64,000 nucleotides of DNA from Arsenophonus sp052401645 (GTDB lineage: Bacteria; Pseudomonadota; Gammaproteobacteria; Enterobacterales; Enterobacteriaceae): contig CP198939.1 in NCBI GenBank assembly GCA_052401645.1, positions 806,001 through 870,000 of the forward strand. The letters are read 5' to 3'. Within the stretch, counting starts at the first letter, position 1. Each line of letters begins with the position of its first letter. This document shows positions 1 to 10,260 of the stretch, piece by piece. The notes beneath the pieces were generated by a model, which was given only the letters and a program-made list of their open reading frames with translations, had not been told where the DNA came from and made no database searches. Position numbers and translations under genes: made by a program.

Positions 1-1011
1 AGATATTTTATTAAGTATAATAAGTTTTATTTTTTAAAGATATTAATATTATTAATTATAGATAAGATAATTCTTTAATTTATAATTATAATAATATTCA
101 ATATACTTATGATATAAATCATATTTAAATTGATAAAAATTTATAAAATAAATTACTATTATCGTTATTTATTTTAATAAATAAATATATTTAAATAACA
201 AGTTTTTAAATAATAAAACATGTAAAATATTCACTAATAAAACAATATCAATAATTTTATAGATAATTTTGTTTTTTATATTAAATTACAATAATAAATC
301 AGATTCATAGTATCTAAAAACCAAGAGTAAAATAATAATTGTTATATTTAAAGTAAAATTATACAAATTTTATAATTTTAGATATAAAAACGATTAATTT
401 TATAAATGATTAAATGAAATAAATTTCAAATTGATTGATGTTATAATTAAAATTTAAATAACTTAATGATATATTTAATTAGTAATTATTGCAGTAATAG
501 TAATCACTATAATAAGTGAAAAAATTTTTAATAAAAAATTATTAAATGAAATTAGTTTAACATATCAAAAAAATTATATAAAATTCAGTATTTAAATATT
601 TTTTATTAAAAATAAAAAAATAAAAACTTTATATAAGTTTTAAAATAATTATTTTAATTTATAGTTAAGTAATTAATATATATCAAAAATATAATTTAAA
701 TTTAATTTAAAAATAGATTATATTATTTCAATATAGCAATTAATATTTAAAGTAAAAATCAAGTATTTTAGAAACGGAATTTGATATTTCATAAATAAGC
801 GTTTTTATAAAAATAAAATAACTTCATTGCAAACGAATAAAGATAAGTTATAATATTAATTAAGTAATTTAAGATTCATTTAAAAATAAAAGATAAAAAA
901 CTATACTAATTTTATATTATAACATAATGAAATAAATATGCTTTTCATCAATCTATCTTTAAATTAATTTATCTTACTTAAGATATTATTTTCCAATTTT
1001 AAACATATTAG

Positions 1012-1043
1012 ATCTTACTTATAAATAAATTTATAAGTAAGAT
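1012..1043. repeat. Perfect 15-bp inverted repeat, 2-nt spacer
   Basis: The arm ATCTTACTTATAAAT (1012-1026) is followed by AA and then its exact reverse complement (1029-1043). No T-run follows, so it does not look like a terminator. It belongs to the set of long perfect hairpins found throughout the noncoding DNA of this window. Confidence 0.85.
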
Positions 1044-2347
1044 TGTTAGATAACAATAAAATATAATTTGTTCACTATTATATAAATAAGATCTTTATAG
1101 AAATATATTTTCTAAAAATAAATGATGGTATTAAATTATTTTAAAGATATTAAAATATTATCTAATAAATTAGATTTATTATATAATGCAGAAAAACAAT
1201 ATTTATTGTATTAGATAAAAATCCTACTTACTTTATAAAGTTAATTTATACAAATGTATTTTGTGTAATACTAAGTATGTTTAGAATAAAATAAGCAATA
1301 ATAATAACTACTATTATTAATAATTTTAGCTAAAACATATAGCTTATAATAATATGTTAATATTGTTATTAGTAATAAATTTTATTAATTTATTTAAGTA
1401 GTTATAGATATATCACTAGTCAAATCTATGATAATAGATGAATTTTATTTTTTATAATTTTAATAAAAAAATCAATTTTTAATTTCAAAATATTAATTGC
1501 TATTAAACTAAATATAACAATTTTTTTTAAAAAAATTACGCTATAAAATAACAATATATATGAAAATAGCATTAAATATAACTAATTAAATAAAAAATTA
1601 CGATAGTAAAGAGAATAAAAATATTACTATAATAGAGTATTTATTTTTGTTAATTAACTTTTATTATTTAACTATTAGTAAAATATGTAATTTATTTAAA
1701 ATATATTAACAAAGTAGTTAATATTAGTCAATTTATTTATTGAAACTTTTATTAAACATAACTAATTTATATCAATGGATATATATAAATATATATAGAT
1801 ATTATATCAATAATATGGAGTTTATTCATTTATAAAAAATAAGAATTATATTTATTTATTAAGATTAATAGAGTTTATATTATAAGTTTATTAAATTATT
1901 ATTGAAATTAATTATAAAATTATTTCAGTTTTTATTAAAATAAAACTAACTTTTATATAATAACTTAACTAGTAGTGGGATTATTTATTAATTATTCTAG
2001 ATCATTAAATGATATTATGATTACCATATTCTTTAAATGAGCTCATAATAGTTAATTAATAATCTTTAAAATAAATAATAAGATTTATTTTTTTGATAAG
2101 TTTTATTAGTTAAATCATAATATGACGATAAATGAATTACAATATAAAATATAAAGATTGATTTTTTTAAACATCTTATGTTTATTAACAATTATTTTTA
2201 AATCAAATTTTTTTAAAATTATTGCTATTGTTTTATTATCTGATAATTATATCAGTATAAACAATTTATCTAAATTAATGTTTTATATTTAAAATTTTAA
2301 TTAATCTTATTATCTAAGTTAAAACAATTTAATTATTTAATAATAAG

Positions 2348-2384
2348 TTATTTACTTTTATAAAGTATTTATAAAAGTAAATAA
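2348..2384. repeat. Perfect 17-bp inverted repeat, 3-nt loop
   Basis: Arms 2348-2364 and 2368-2384 are exact reverse complements around GTA. The repeat lies about 250 bp upstream of ftsB. It could act as a hairpin in a long leader or simply be desert structure; nothing decides between these. Confidence 0.85.
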
Positions 2385-2638
2385 AATAACTTTTTAGTTA
2401 TAATTTATTATAATTTAAGATATTTAAATAAATATTTAATATTATTTATATAATTAAATAAATTTTTTTTAAAAAATATAATAAAGATATATTTTATTAA
2501 AATAATATCTTATTTAACTTTACTTTGTACTTATTTAAGAAATTTTTATTGATAGTTTATATCAATCAATAATAAAGTATCAATAACAAATAAATTATTT
2601 GATAACTTTAATGAGTTATTATAAAATAGGAAGCTTTG

Positions 2639-2941
2639 ATGCGTAAATTAACAATAATGTTGTTGACTATATTTTTTTGGTTACAATATTCATTCTTGTT
2701 TGGTAAAAATGGTGTTAATGATTATTTGAATATAAAAAATGAAGTTAAAGTACTAAAAATGTTAAATATGAAATATAAATCACGTAATGAACATTTATTT
2801 TCTGAAATAAATGATTTAAATGGAAAAAGTGAAGCTATTGAGGAACTAGCTCGTACTGAACTTGGTATGATTATACCTGGAGAATCTTTCTATCGTATAG
2901 TGAATGAACATTTTTTTTTAAATCATAAAAAAATTAATTAA
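2639..2941 (+). CDS. ftsB: Cell division protein FtsB
   Basis: FtsB is a small bitopic membrane protein that bridges FtsL and FtsQ in the divisome and helps activate septal peptidoglycan synthesis. The 100-residue product has a short cytoplasmic N-terminus, one membrane segment (about residues 3-21) and a periplasmic coiled coil. The family signatures WLQYSFLFGKNG and SEINDLNGKSEAIEELAR are clear, and the C-terminus keeps the PGESFYRIV motif. I take ATG at 2639, preceded by AGGAAG; a TTG one codon earlier is open but unlikely. Length is close to the E. coli protein (103). It heads the conserved ftsB-ispD-ispF block. Confidence 0.95.
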   Translation: MRKLTIMLLTIFFWLQYSFLFGKNGVNDYLNIKNEVKVLKMLNMKYKSRNEHLFSEINDLNGKSEAIEELARTELGMIIPGESFYRIVNEHFFLNHKKIN

Positions 2942-3017
2942 AATAATATATCTATAAATAAAATTTATTTAAAATATTACTATAAAATAGTAATTTATAA
3001 GAAAATAGCTCAAGATA

Positions 3018-3746
3018 ATGAATAAATTAATATCTCATCAAACAATACAAATTGTTGTTTTAATACCTGCTGCCGGTATTGGTAGTCGTATGAAATCTCC
3101 TTGCCCAAAGCAATATATAAAAGTAGTAGGAAAAACTATTATTGAGCATAGCATATCTACTTTTCTTAAACAACCAAGGATTTCTAAAATTATTGTTTCT
3201 TTAAATAAAGATGATATTATTTTTAATAAATTAATTATTTCTAAAAATAGAATAATTAAAACAGTTATTGGTGGTAATAATAGGGCTGATTCAGTTTTAA
3301 CTGGATTAAATTATTTATCAGAAAATTTAGAGTTAGACTCTTGTTGGGTTTTAATTCATGATGCAGTCAGACCTTGTTTGCATCAAGATGATTTAAAAAA
3401 AATAATATATTTTATTGATAATCAGCAATCTTCTTATGGTGGTATTTTAGCAGCACCTGTAAGGGATACTATAAAATACTCGCTTAAAGGGAAAATAGAT
3501 ATTAATCATACTACTGAAAAAAATAAACTATGGTATGCATTAACTCCACAATTTTTTCCTTTATTATTAATCAAAAATTGTTTAACTCAAGCATTATCAG
3601 AAAAAGCAGTAATTACTGATGAAGCTTCTGCACTTGAATATTGTGGATATAATCCACAATTGCTTAATGGCAGAATTGATAATTTAAAGGTTACTCAACC
3701 AGAAGATTTGATGTTAGTAGAATTTTATCTTTCTCGTATTTTATAG
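3018..3746 (+). CDS. ispD: 2-C-methyl-D-erythritol 4-phosphate cytidylyltransferase IspD
   Basis: IspD joins CTP and MEP to give CDP-ME, the third step of the MEP route to isoprenoid precursors such as the undecaprenyl and quinone side chains. The 242-residue product has the nucleotide-binding loop IPAAGIGSRM near residue 17 with CPKQY just after it. Downstream are the conserved stretches VLIHDAVRPCLHQDD, GGILAAPVRDT, LWYALTPQFF and ITDEASALEYCG. It is slightly longer than the E. coli enzyme (236) because of extra N-terminal residues. It lies 76 bp after ftsB and 20 bp before ispF, as in an operon. No key residue appears lost. Confidence 0.96.
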   Translation: MNKLISHQTIQIVVLIPAAGIGSRMKSPCPKQYIKVVGKTIIEHSISTFLKQPRISKIIVSLNKDDIIFNKLIISKNRIIKTVIGGNNRADSVLTGLNYLSENLELDSCWVLIHDAVRPCLHQDDLKKIIYFIDNQQSSYGGILAAPVRDTIKYSLKGKIDINHTTEKNKLWYALTPQFFPLLLIKNCLTQALSEKAVITDEASALEYCGYNPQLLNGRIDNLKVTQPEDLMLVEFYLSRIL

Positions 3747-3766
3747 TATTATTAAGGTTATCTTTT

Positions 3767-4246
3767 ATGAGAATTGGACATGGATTTGATGTACATAAAT
3801 TTAGTGAAGGAAAATCAATTATAATTTGTGGGGTAAAAATTCCATCTAAACTAGGACTAATGGCACATTCTGATGGTGATGTTGCTTTGCATGCGTTAAT
3901 AGATTCTATTCTTGGAGCAGCAGCATTAGGCGATATCGGTAAACTCTTTCCTGATATAGATATATCTCTTAAGGATATAAATAGTCGCTTATTATTACGA
4001 CAAGCATATTCTCAAGTAATAAAAAAAGGATATTGCATTAGTAATGTTGATATTACGATTATAACTCAAGTACCTAAAATATTTCCTTATATTACTGATA
4101 TGTATAAAAATATATCAAATGATCTTAGTTGTTCTATTGATAATATAAATATTAAGGCTACTACAACAGAAAAACTCGGATTTATTGGTAGAAAAGAAGG
4201 TATTGCTTGTGAGGCAGTAACTTTATTAATAAATAATAATAATTAA
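3767..4246 (+). CDS. ispF: 2-C-methyl-D-erythritol 2,4-cyclodiphosphate synthase IspF
   Basis: IspF cyclises CDP-ME 2-phosphate to MEcPP with release of CMP, two steps after IspD in the MEP pathway. The 159-residue product matches the E. coli length exactly. The metal ligands Asp8 and His10 (GHGFDVH) and His42 (VALHALIDS) are in place, as are AHSDGD, GDIGKLFPD and the C-terminal ATTTEKLGFIGRKEGIACEAV. ATG 3767 follows an AAGG ribosome-binding site. In E. coli truD follows at once; here about 1.6 kb of eroded DNA separates ispF from surE. Confidence 0.97.
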   Translation: MRIGHGFDVHKFSEGKSIIICGVKIPSKLGLMAHSDGDVALHALIDSILGAAALGDIGKLFPDIDISLKDINSRLLLRQAYSQVIKKGYCISNVDITIITQVPKIFPYITDMYKNISNDLSCSIDNINIKATTTEKLGFIGRKEGIACEAVTLLINNNN

Positions 4247-4827
4247 TAGTTAAATTATAATACCATAGTGTATCTCTAAAGTTTATATCATGAACTATTT
4301 ATATGGTTAACATTAAAAATTAATTATTATTTTTTATAAAATAAATATCTTTAATTTATCTCAAAATAGAATCTAAATATATAATATTATATAATATTAT
4401 ATAAAATTTATAAAAGTAAGATTTGCATCTTAATAGATAGCTTTATTTGTTAGTCTTTTATTTAGTTTAAATTAAACTAAATAAAATAATTGGTAATTAG
4501 TAACTAAACACTAATTTTAGTCTTTATTTATAAAAAATAAATTGTGAAATCATTAATTTTATTTATATTTTTGCTAGTAACAAAACTAAATTTTTTAGTA
4601 AAATAAAAAACTTAAAATATTTTAAATTAAAAGAAAATATTTTTATATAATTATTTATTAAATTAATTTTTAATCAAAAAAAAAGTGAAAAAATTTTAAT
4701 AATATATGAAATTAAAAAAATAATTATTTTAAATAATATAATTATATTTGATTGAATAAAAATTTTTAAAAATTAATTTTAATCAAAAATAAAATTAAAA
4801 GTTAAATAAATGTAATAAATTTAATTT

Positions 4828-4863
4828 ATATAATTGTTAGATATTATTATCTAACAATTATAT
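4828..4863. repeat. Perfect 16-bp inverted repeat, TTAT loop
   Basis: The arm ATATAATTGTTAGATA (4828-4843) and its exact reverse complement (4848-4863) flank TTAT. Some Ts follow but with no clean U-tract, and the nearest gene end (ispF) is about 580 bp away, so a terminator role is uncertain. Confidence 0.85.
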
Positions 4864-5630
4864 TTACTTTATTATTTAAGTAATTTATGATTAATATAAA
4901 TATATTTAAAGAAATAATAAAAATGATTTATATGATTAATTTACAGTGATAATTAATTTGTTAATATGAATAAAAAATATATTAATTATAATATAAATTA
5001 TAAAGATGAAAAAAATTAAAATTTTAGTTCTGTTATATTATAAAAATAAATATATTTAATAAAAGTATAAATTATATTTAAATATTTAATTTAATTAAAT
5101 ATTTATCTTATTATGATTGATAAAAACTATTTTTACTAAGTAAATTTTATTTTTACTAACAACTGTTTTTTTAAAAAAATAAAATATAAATTTTAACAAT
5201 TATATTAAGCGATTATTTTTAAAACTATTAACATTTTAAAAATAAATATTAAATATTTTTAGTATTATTAATTAAAATATTAATAATAATTATCTAATAA
5301 TTCTTAATTATTATCTTTATTTTAAATAATATAATTTAATTAAATAGTTTTCAACTAAAGTAAAAAAAGATATTATTAAATATTGATATTTTTTAAAAAA
5401 AGAATTTAAGATTAATATTAAATTTTAATATTTTAAGAAATAGATAAAAATATCTTTTAATTTTTTTCTTTTAAAAGAAGTTAATTTATCTATTTTATTT
5501 AACTATTTAGTTTAAATATTAATTTTAATATAAGAATTAAATTTATTTTGTTTTTAATATTTTAAAATAATAATTGTAATTATATTATTTTATTATTCTA
5601 AAATATTTTAAAAATATATCAAATAACATT

Positions 5631-5656
5631 ATAAATGTTTAATATTAAACATTTAT
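5631..5656. repeat. Perfect 26-bp palindrome
   Basis: The half-site ATAAATGTTTAAT is followed directly by its reverse complement, with no spacer. It lies about 165 bp upstream of the surE start and could be part of its leader or promoter region. No regulator can be assigned. Confidence 0.8.
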
Positions 5657-5819
5657 TTTATATCATAATTTAATTCGTTTTATTATTACTTAATAATATT
5701 TTCCTATAATTTATTATTGATGTTATTTTAAACTAATAATTTTTATTATTAATTCTAATAATCAGTTAAAATAATTTAGTTTTTATATATTATCAAATAT
5801 AAATAAATGAGATACAATA

Positions 5820-6578
5820 ATGTTAAAAATATTGCTAAGTAATGATGATGGCGTAACAGCAACTGGTATTCAAACGCTTGCTACTATATTACATAAATAT
5901 TATTTCGTTCAAGTTGTTGCACCTGATAGAAATCGAAGTGGGGCATCAAATGCTTTAACACTTGATAAAGCATTACGAATAACCAGATTACCTAATGGAG
6001 ATATTTCAGTTCAAGGAACTCCAACAGATTGTGTTTATTTAGGTGTTAATCAACTTATTCAGCCATCTCCTGAAATTGTTATTTCAGGTATCAATCATGG
6101 TCCGAATTTAGGTGATGATATTATTTATTCAGGTACAGTTGCAGCGGCAACAGAAGGTCGTCATCTTAGATTACCTGCACTTGCTATTTCATTAAATGGT
6201 AAAACTCACTATAAAACAGCAGCAGAAGTAACTTGTAATTTATTAAAATTTTTACAAAAAAAAACATTAAAAGCTGGTAATATTCTTAATATTAATGTTC
6301 CTGATATTCCCTTATCAGAAATTAAAGGCTATAAAGTAACGCGATGTGGTAGTCGTCATGCTGCTCAACAAGTTTATTCATTTGAGGATCTAATGGGATC
6401 TATAGTGTATTGGTTAGGACCTGTTGGAGAAATATGTGATGCTGGTCCTGATACAGACTTTGCTGCTGTAGCAGATGGATATGTTTCTATAACACCACTA
6501 CAAGTAGATTTAACTGCTTATAAGGATCAAGAAATTATTAAAGATTGGTTACTAGATGTAGAGGTAAATCAGGAATGA
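5820..6578 (+). CDS. surE: 5'/3'-nucleotidase SurE
   Basis: SurE is a metal-dependent phosphatase acting on nucleoside 5'- and 3'-monophosphates and short polyphosphate, linked to stress survival. The 252-residue product (E. coli 253) opens with ILLSNDDGV; Asp9 and Asp10, Ser40 in NRSGASN, and Asn92 in SGINHGPNLGDD form the metal site. GTPTDCVYLGVN and IYSGTVAAATEGR are conserved. An A9 run in the middle of the gene is in frame. Its stop overlaps the pcm start by four bases (ATGA), so the two are translationally coupled. Confidence 0.97.
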   Translation: MLKILLSNDDGVTATGIQTLATILHKYYFVQVVAPDRNRSGASNALTLDKALRITRLPNGDISVQGTPTDCVYLGVNQLIQPSPEIVISGINHGPNLGDDIIYSGTVAAATEGRHLRLPALAISLNGKTHYKTAAEVTCNLLKFLQKKTLKAGNILNINVPDIPLSEIKGYKVTRCGSRHAAQQVYSFEDLMGSIVYWLGPVGEICDAGPDTDFAAVADGYVSITPLQVDLTAYKDQEIIKDWLLDVEVNQE

Positions 6579-7201
6579 TAAAAGAGTCAATAAGAGATTT
6601 ATTGACACAATTACGCCATCAAGGAATTAAAGATGAAAGCTTATTATCAGTCATTGAAAAAGTTCCTCGTGAGTATTTTATTGATGAAGCGTTTTCACAT
6701 AAAGCTTATGAGAATATTCCTTTACCTATAGGTTTTTCTCAAACTATTTCGCAACCTTATATTGTTGCTCGTATGACTGAATTACTTGAACTTTCTCCTA
6801 TGGATCATGTGTTGGACATTGGAACTGGATCTGGTTATCAAACAGCTATTTTAGCTCATCTCGTCACACATGTTTTTTCAGTAGAACGTATTAAAGGATT
6901 ACAATGTAACGCTATGCGTAGATTAAAACAACTTAATTTATATAATGTATCAATACGTCATGGAGATGGTTGGATGGGATGGGCATCTAAAGGTCCTTTT
7001 GATAATATTATAGTTACAGCAGCAGCGATAGAACTTCCTTTTATGTTGCTTGAACAATTAAAAGATGGTGGTCGAATAGTATTACCTATTGGTGAAAAAA
7101 AACAAATGTTAAAAGTAATTAAACGTCATGGTAATAATTTTCATCTTATAACGGTTGAACCTGTACGATTTGTTCCTTTAATTTTTGGAAGTTTAGAATA
7201 A
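6575..7201 (+). CDS. pcm: Protein-L-isoaspartate O-methyltransferase
   Basis: Pcm transfers a methyl group from SAM to L-isoaspartyl residues, starting the repair of aged proteins. Starting at ATG 6575 gives 208 residues, the same as E. coli. The frame stays open for ten codons upstream inside surE, but homology and the ATGA overlap fix the start. Conserved segments are VPREYFIDEAF, PIGFSQTISQPY, the SAM-binding LDIGTGSGYQTA, SVERIKGLQ, RHGDGW and RFVPLIFG. Retention beside surE suggests that protein-damage repair still matters to a cell that may grow slowly. Confidence 0.96.
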   Translation: MIKESIRDLLTQLRHQGIKDESLLSVIEKVPREYFIDEAFSHKAYENIPLPIGFSQTISQPYIVARMTELLELSPMDHVLDIGTGSGYQTAILAHLVTHVFSVERIKGLQCNAMRRLKQLNLYNVSIRHGDGWMGWASKGPFDNIIVTAAAIELPFMLLEQLKDGGRIVLPIGEKKQMLKVIKRHGNNFHLITVEPVRFVPLIFGSLE

Positions 7202-7351
7202 TAGAGATAAATATTTTAGTAAAATATAACTTATGATTTCATTATTTTTTATCTTTATAAAATAATCATTAATTATTTAATTTTAACATTAATAATTAAT
7301 AATTATTTGTGTTTTAACTTTATTTAAATCATATTTAATGAGGGAAGAAGT

Positions 7352-8391
7352 GTGAATTTTGATGGTATAAAATTTACTGTTTGGTTTAAAATTATCTGGA
7401 TAATAATACCAATAATGTTAACTGGATGTTCAAAAGTTCATTATTCAGCATCGCCTATTAATAGTGTTTATGATAGTAAACAATCTATTAATACTTATCA
7501 AGTTGTTAAAAAATCGTCAAAAATAATACTAGTATCATCTTCTTCTGAAGATTTTTTTATTAAAAAAAAAATACTAATATGAATAATATTATAAATAAAC
7601 CGTTGAGATCATCGCTTAAGATAAATAAAAATAATAGAATAATTTATAATAGAAATTATGATAATATAAAGAAAGGAAGCTATAATGATAAAACTTATAC
7701 CATTAAGCGAGGTGATACACTATTTTATATTGCTTGGATAGTAGGTTTTGATTATCGTCATTTAGCTAAATACAATAAAATTGTAGAGCCTTATAGTTTA
7801 AGTGTTGGACAAACACTTAATATAAATAACAGTTTTATAGATTCAGAAATGATTATCAATAATGATATCATTAATAATGATAATATAAATGTTAATTCTA
7901 ATTTAATTAATGAAAATACTTCGTCTCTGAAAGAAAAGATATTATCTAAATCATCTAAATTATTAAAGGTTTCTAAGTTACCAACAATAACAGTATTTCC
8001 TAATTTTAATAGCAATAAGTTAGCAAACATAGTATGGCCAACTAAAGGAAAAGTGATTAAAGTTTTTTCTGATATAAAAAATGTAAACAAAGGTGTTGAT
8101 ATTTTTGGATTACATGGTCAGCCTATTTTTGCAATTTCATCAGGAAAAGTGGTTTATTCTGGAAATGCGTTACGTGGATATGGTAATCTTATAATAATAA
8201 AACATAATATTAACTACTTAAGCGCATATGCTCATAATGATACTATATTAGTTCATGATCAGCAAATTGTTCAAGCTGGACAAAAAATTGCCACTATGGG
8301 TAGTACAGGTACAAATTCTGTAAGATTACATTTTGAAATTCGTTATAAAGGTAAATCAGTAAATCCGTTGTCTTATCTCTCACAGAGATAG
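7352..8391 (+). pseudogene. nlpD: Murein hydrolase activator NlpD, one-base frameshift at an A10 tract
   Basis: NlpD is an outer-membrane lipoprotein that activates the amidase AmiC at the septum. It appears as two frames. Codons from GTG 7352 to the TGA at 7580-7582 carry the signal peptide and lipobox LTGC (Cys26). A second frame, overlapping the first by four bases (ATGA from 7579) and ending at 8391, carries NRIIYNRNY, the LysM repeat (YTIKRGDTLFYIAW) and the LytM domain (ALRGYGNLIIIKH, SAYAHNDT, GSTGTNSVRLHFEIRYKG). The break falls at ten A's (7562-7571). One extra A would join the frames into 346 residues (E. coli 379). Both halves are well conserved, so rescue by transcriptional slippage is plausible; a sequencing error is the alternative. 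GTG follows AGGGAAG. Confidence 0.9.
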
Positions 8392-10220
8392 TTTATATAA
8401 ACTGTTTATCAATGTTATTTCTCTCAGTTAACGATATAAAATAAGAAAATTAATAAAACGTTAAAGATAACTAGTTATTTAATAATTTAAATAAATTAGT
8501 ATGAATTAAAAAAATTTTTTATAGATTTTTGTTAAATAAACCTTGGATTTAGAGCAAAATGATGATTTAGATTTATTCTAGAATATTAATCTAAATGTTA
8601 TGAATATAATTATTTTTTTTGTTTTTTATAAGATTAATTATTTAATTGTGCGTATAATAAAAATATTTTTGTAAAATACAATATTTATATATATAATATA
8701 ATTTAATTAAGATATTATCTTAATTAAATTTTAATAATTTTTATTATTATAACAGTAGTTTTTTATATTACTATATTAAATAAAAAATAATTTTAGATTA
8801 GAATGGTTTAAATAATTTAAAAATGAATTTTATAATTTTTATTATAACTTATAAACTAAATTATTTAATCTCTGAAATTATTAAGTAAATAAAATTATTA
8901 ATAATCTATTAATCATTTATTTATTAATTAGTTTTATTTAATAGTAAAATTTTTTTTATATTAAATATTAGATTAAAAGGTTAATCATAAATTAATTATT
9001 AAAATAAATTATAAAATGTTTATATAAACTCGTTAATAATATTAAGCTAAATTGCTTTTAATGTTAAATAAATATATTTTTAGTTGATATTAAAATTAAT
9101 GATAATTTAAATTACAATTATTATATTTTATATAAACTGATGATAATAGTTTATAACTAAAAGAAATTATTCTATATCATAATATGAAAGAAAATATTAT
9201 GAGATACTTAATTAAATTTAATATAAATAGTTAGTAGTTTTAATAACATATTTTTATTATCGATTATAAATTAAAAATTTATAAAAATGTCATGAAAGAT
9301 ATAATTTATTATATAGTATATTCGATTATATAGATAAAAATATGATAACTAAAATATATTGGATATAATCCAATAATTAGCATTTAACTTTTATTTAAAA
9401 TTTAATATTTTCAATACTATAAATATTAAATTTATTTATTTAAAGATTAAGATTTAAAAATTTTTATAAAAACATTTTAATATTATTTTAAAATTTTTTA
9501 AGAAAAAAAATTGATAAAACTAACTAATTTATATATAAATGAAATTTATGATCTAATAAAAATATAAAATTTTAAATAATAAAACACTTCTAGATAAAAA
9601 ATAATAAAAACTTTCAACAGGAATATTTCTATTTAAATATCATTAATTAGTTTATTAATTGATAATACTTAGTAAATCATATTTTAATATATATAAATTA
9701 ATTGCTTTAATATATACTAAGTATAAATATTTTAGTATTTAATATTTATTTCCATACTTGTTTCTAATATTTGATAAAATCATAAAGTTATTTTTTTTAG
9801 AATTAATAACATCATTTTATTAGTAGATATTAACTAAAAAAATTAGTTTTTCTTTTCTCTATTTAATGAAAACTATTTATTTTTTGTTGTATTTTTTAAA
9901 ATTTATTAAAAATAAAATATCATTATATAATAATAATATTTACTATAATTTCGATATATTATCGCTTTATTTATTAATATTTAAATAACTTTAATAACAG
10001 TTAAAAACCTTATTTAATTTTCATTTATAAAATATTATATAAAATAATTAGTTGATTTTCTAATTTATAGTTAAATAGATTTTATCTTATTCTATTCTTA
10101 TAGAATTTTAGAAATTAAAAAACACTTAATAAAGTTATAAAATTATATTATTTAATTTTATTGTATCATTATTATTTTATTTGTAGAGAAATTCTAATAT
10201 TAAAAATATTAATTTATAAT

Positions 10221-10260
10221 AATTTATTTCATTAATAATTAATTATTAATGAAATAAATT
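10221..10260. repeat. Perfect 40-bp palindrome
   Basis: Twenty bases (10221-10240) are followed directly by their exact reverse complement (10241-10260). The half-site contains TTTCATTAATAA. There is no gene within about 1.8 kb on the left and 6 kb on the right, so an operator or terminator role is unlikely. Confidence 0.9.

Larger units (their letters stand above)
1..2638. other. Noncoding desert upstream of ftsB
   Basis: About 2.6 kb of DNA made almost only of A and T, with stops in all frames and no recognisable protein, tRNA or rRNA signature. It holds two long perfect inverted repeats, listed separately at 1012-1043 and 2348-2384. In E. coli the genes upstream of ftsB belong to sulfate assimilation; I find no remnant of them here. 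Confidence 0.7.
4247..5819. other. Noncoding stretch at the ancestral truD site
   Basis: About 1.6 kb of AT-rich, stop-filled DNA between ispF and surE, where Enterobacterales carry truD. A very weak echo of the TruD N-terminus (a YLYG tetrapeptide in plus-strand codons near 4296-4307) is the only hint of it, and I would not call a pseudogene on that. It contains perfect palindromes at 4828-4863 and 5631-5656, and an imperfect hairpin around 5440-5495. Confidence 0.6.

Noticed and set aside
4287..4320. Possible truD start (YLYG) after ispF
   Set aside because: A four-residue match followed at once by stops is too weak to call a pseudogene.
8520..8600. Possible rpoS N-terminus after nlpD (translation LDLEQNDDLDLF)
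   Set aside because: Only an acidic stretch resembles RpoS, and no later RpoS motif is found at a consistent distance.
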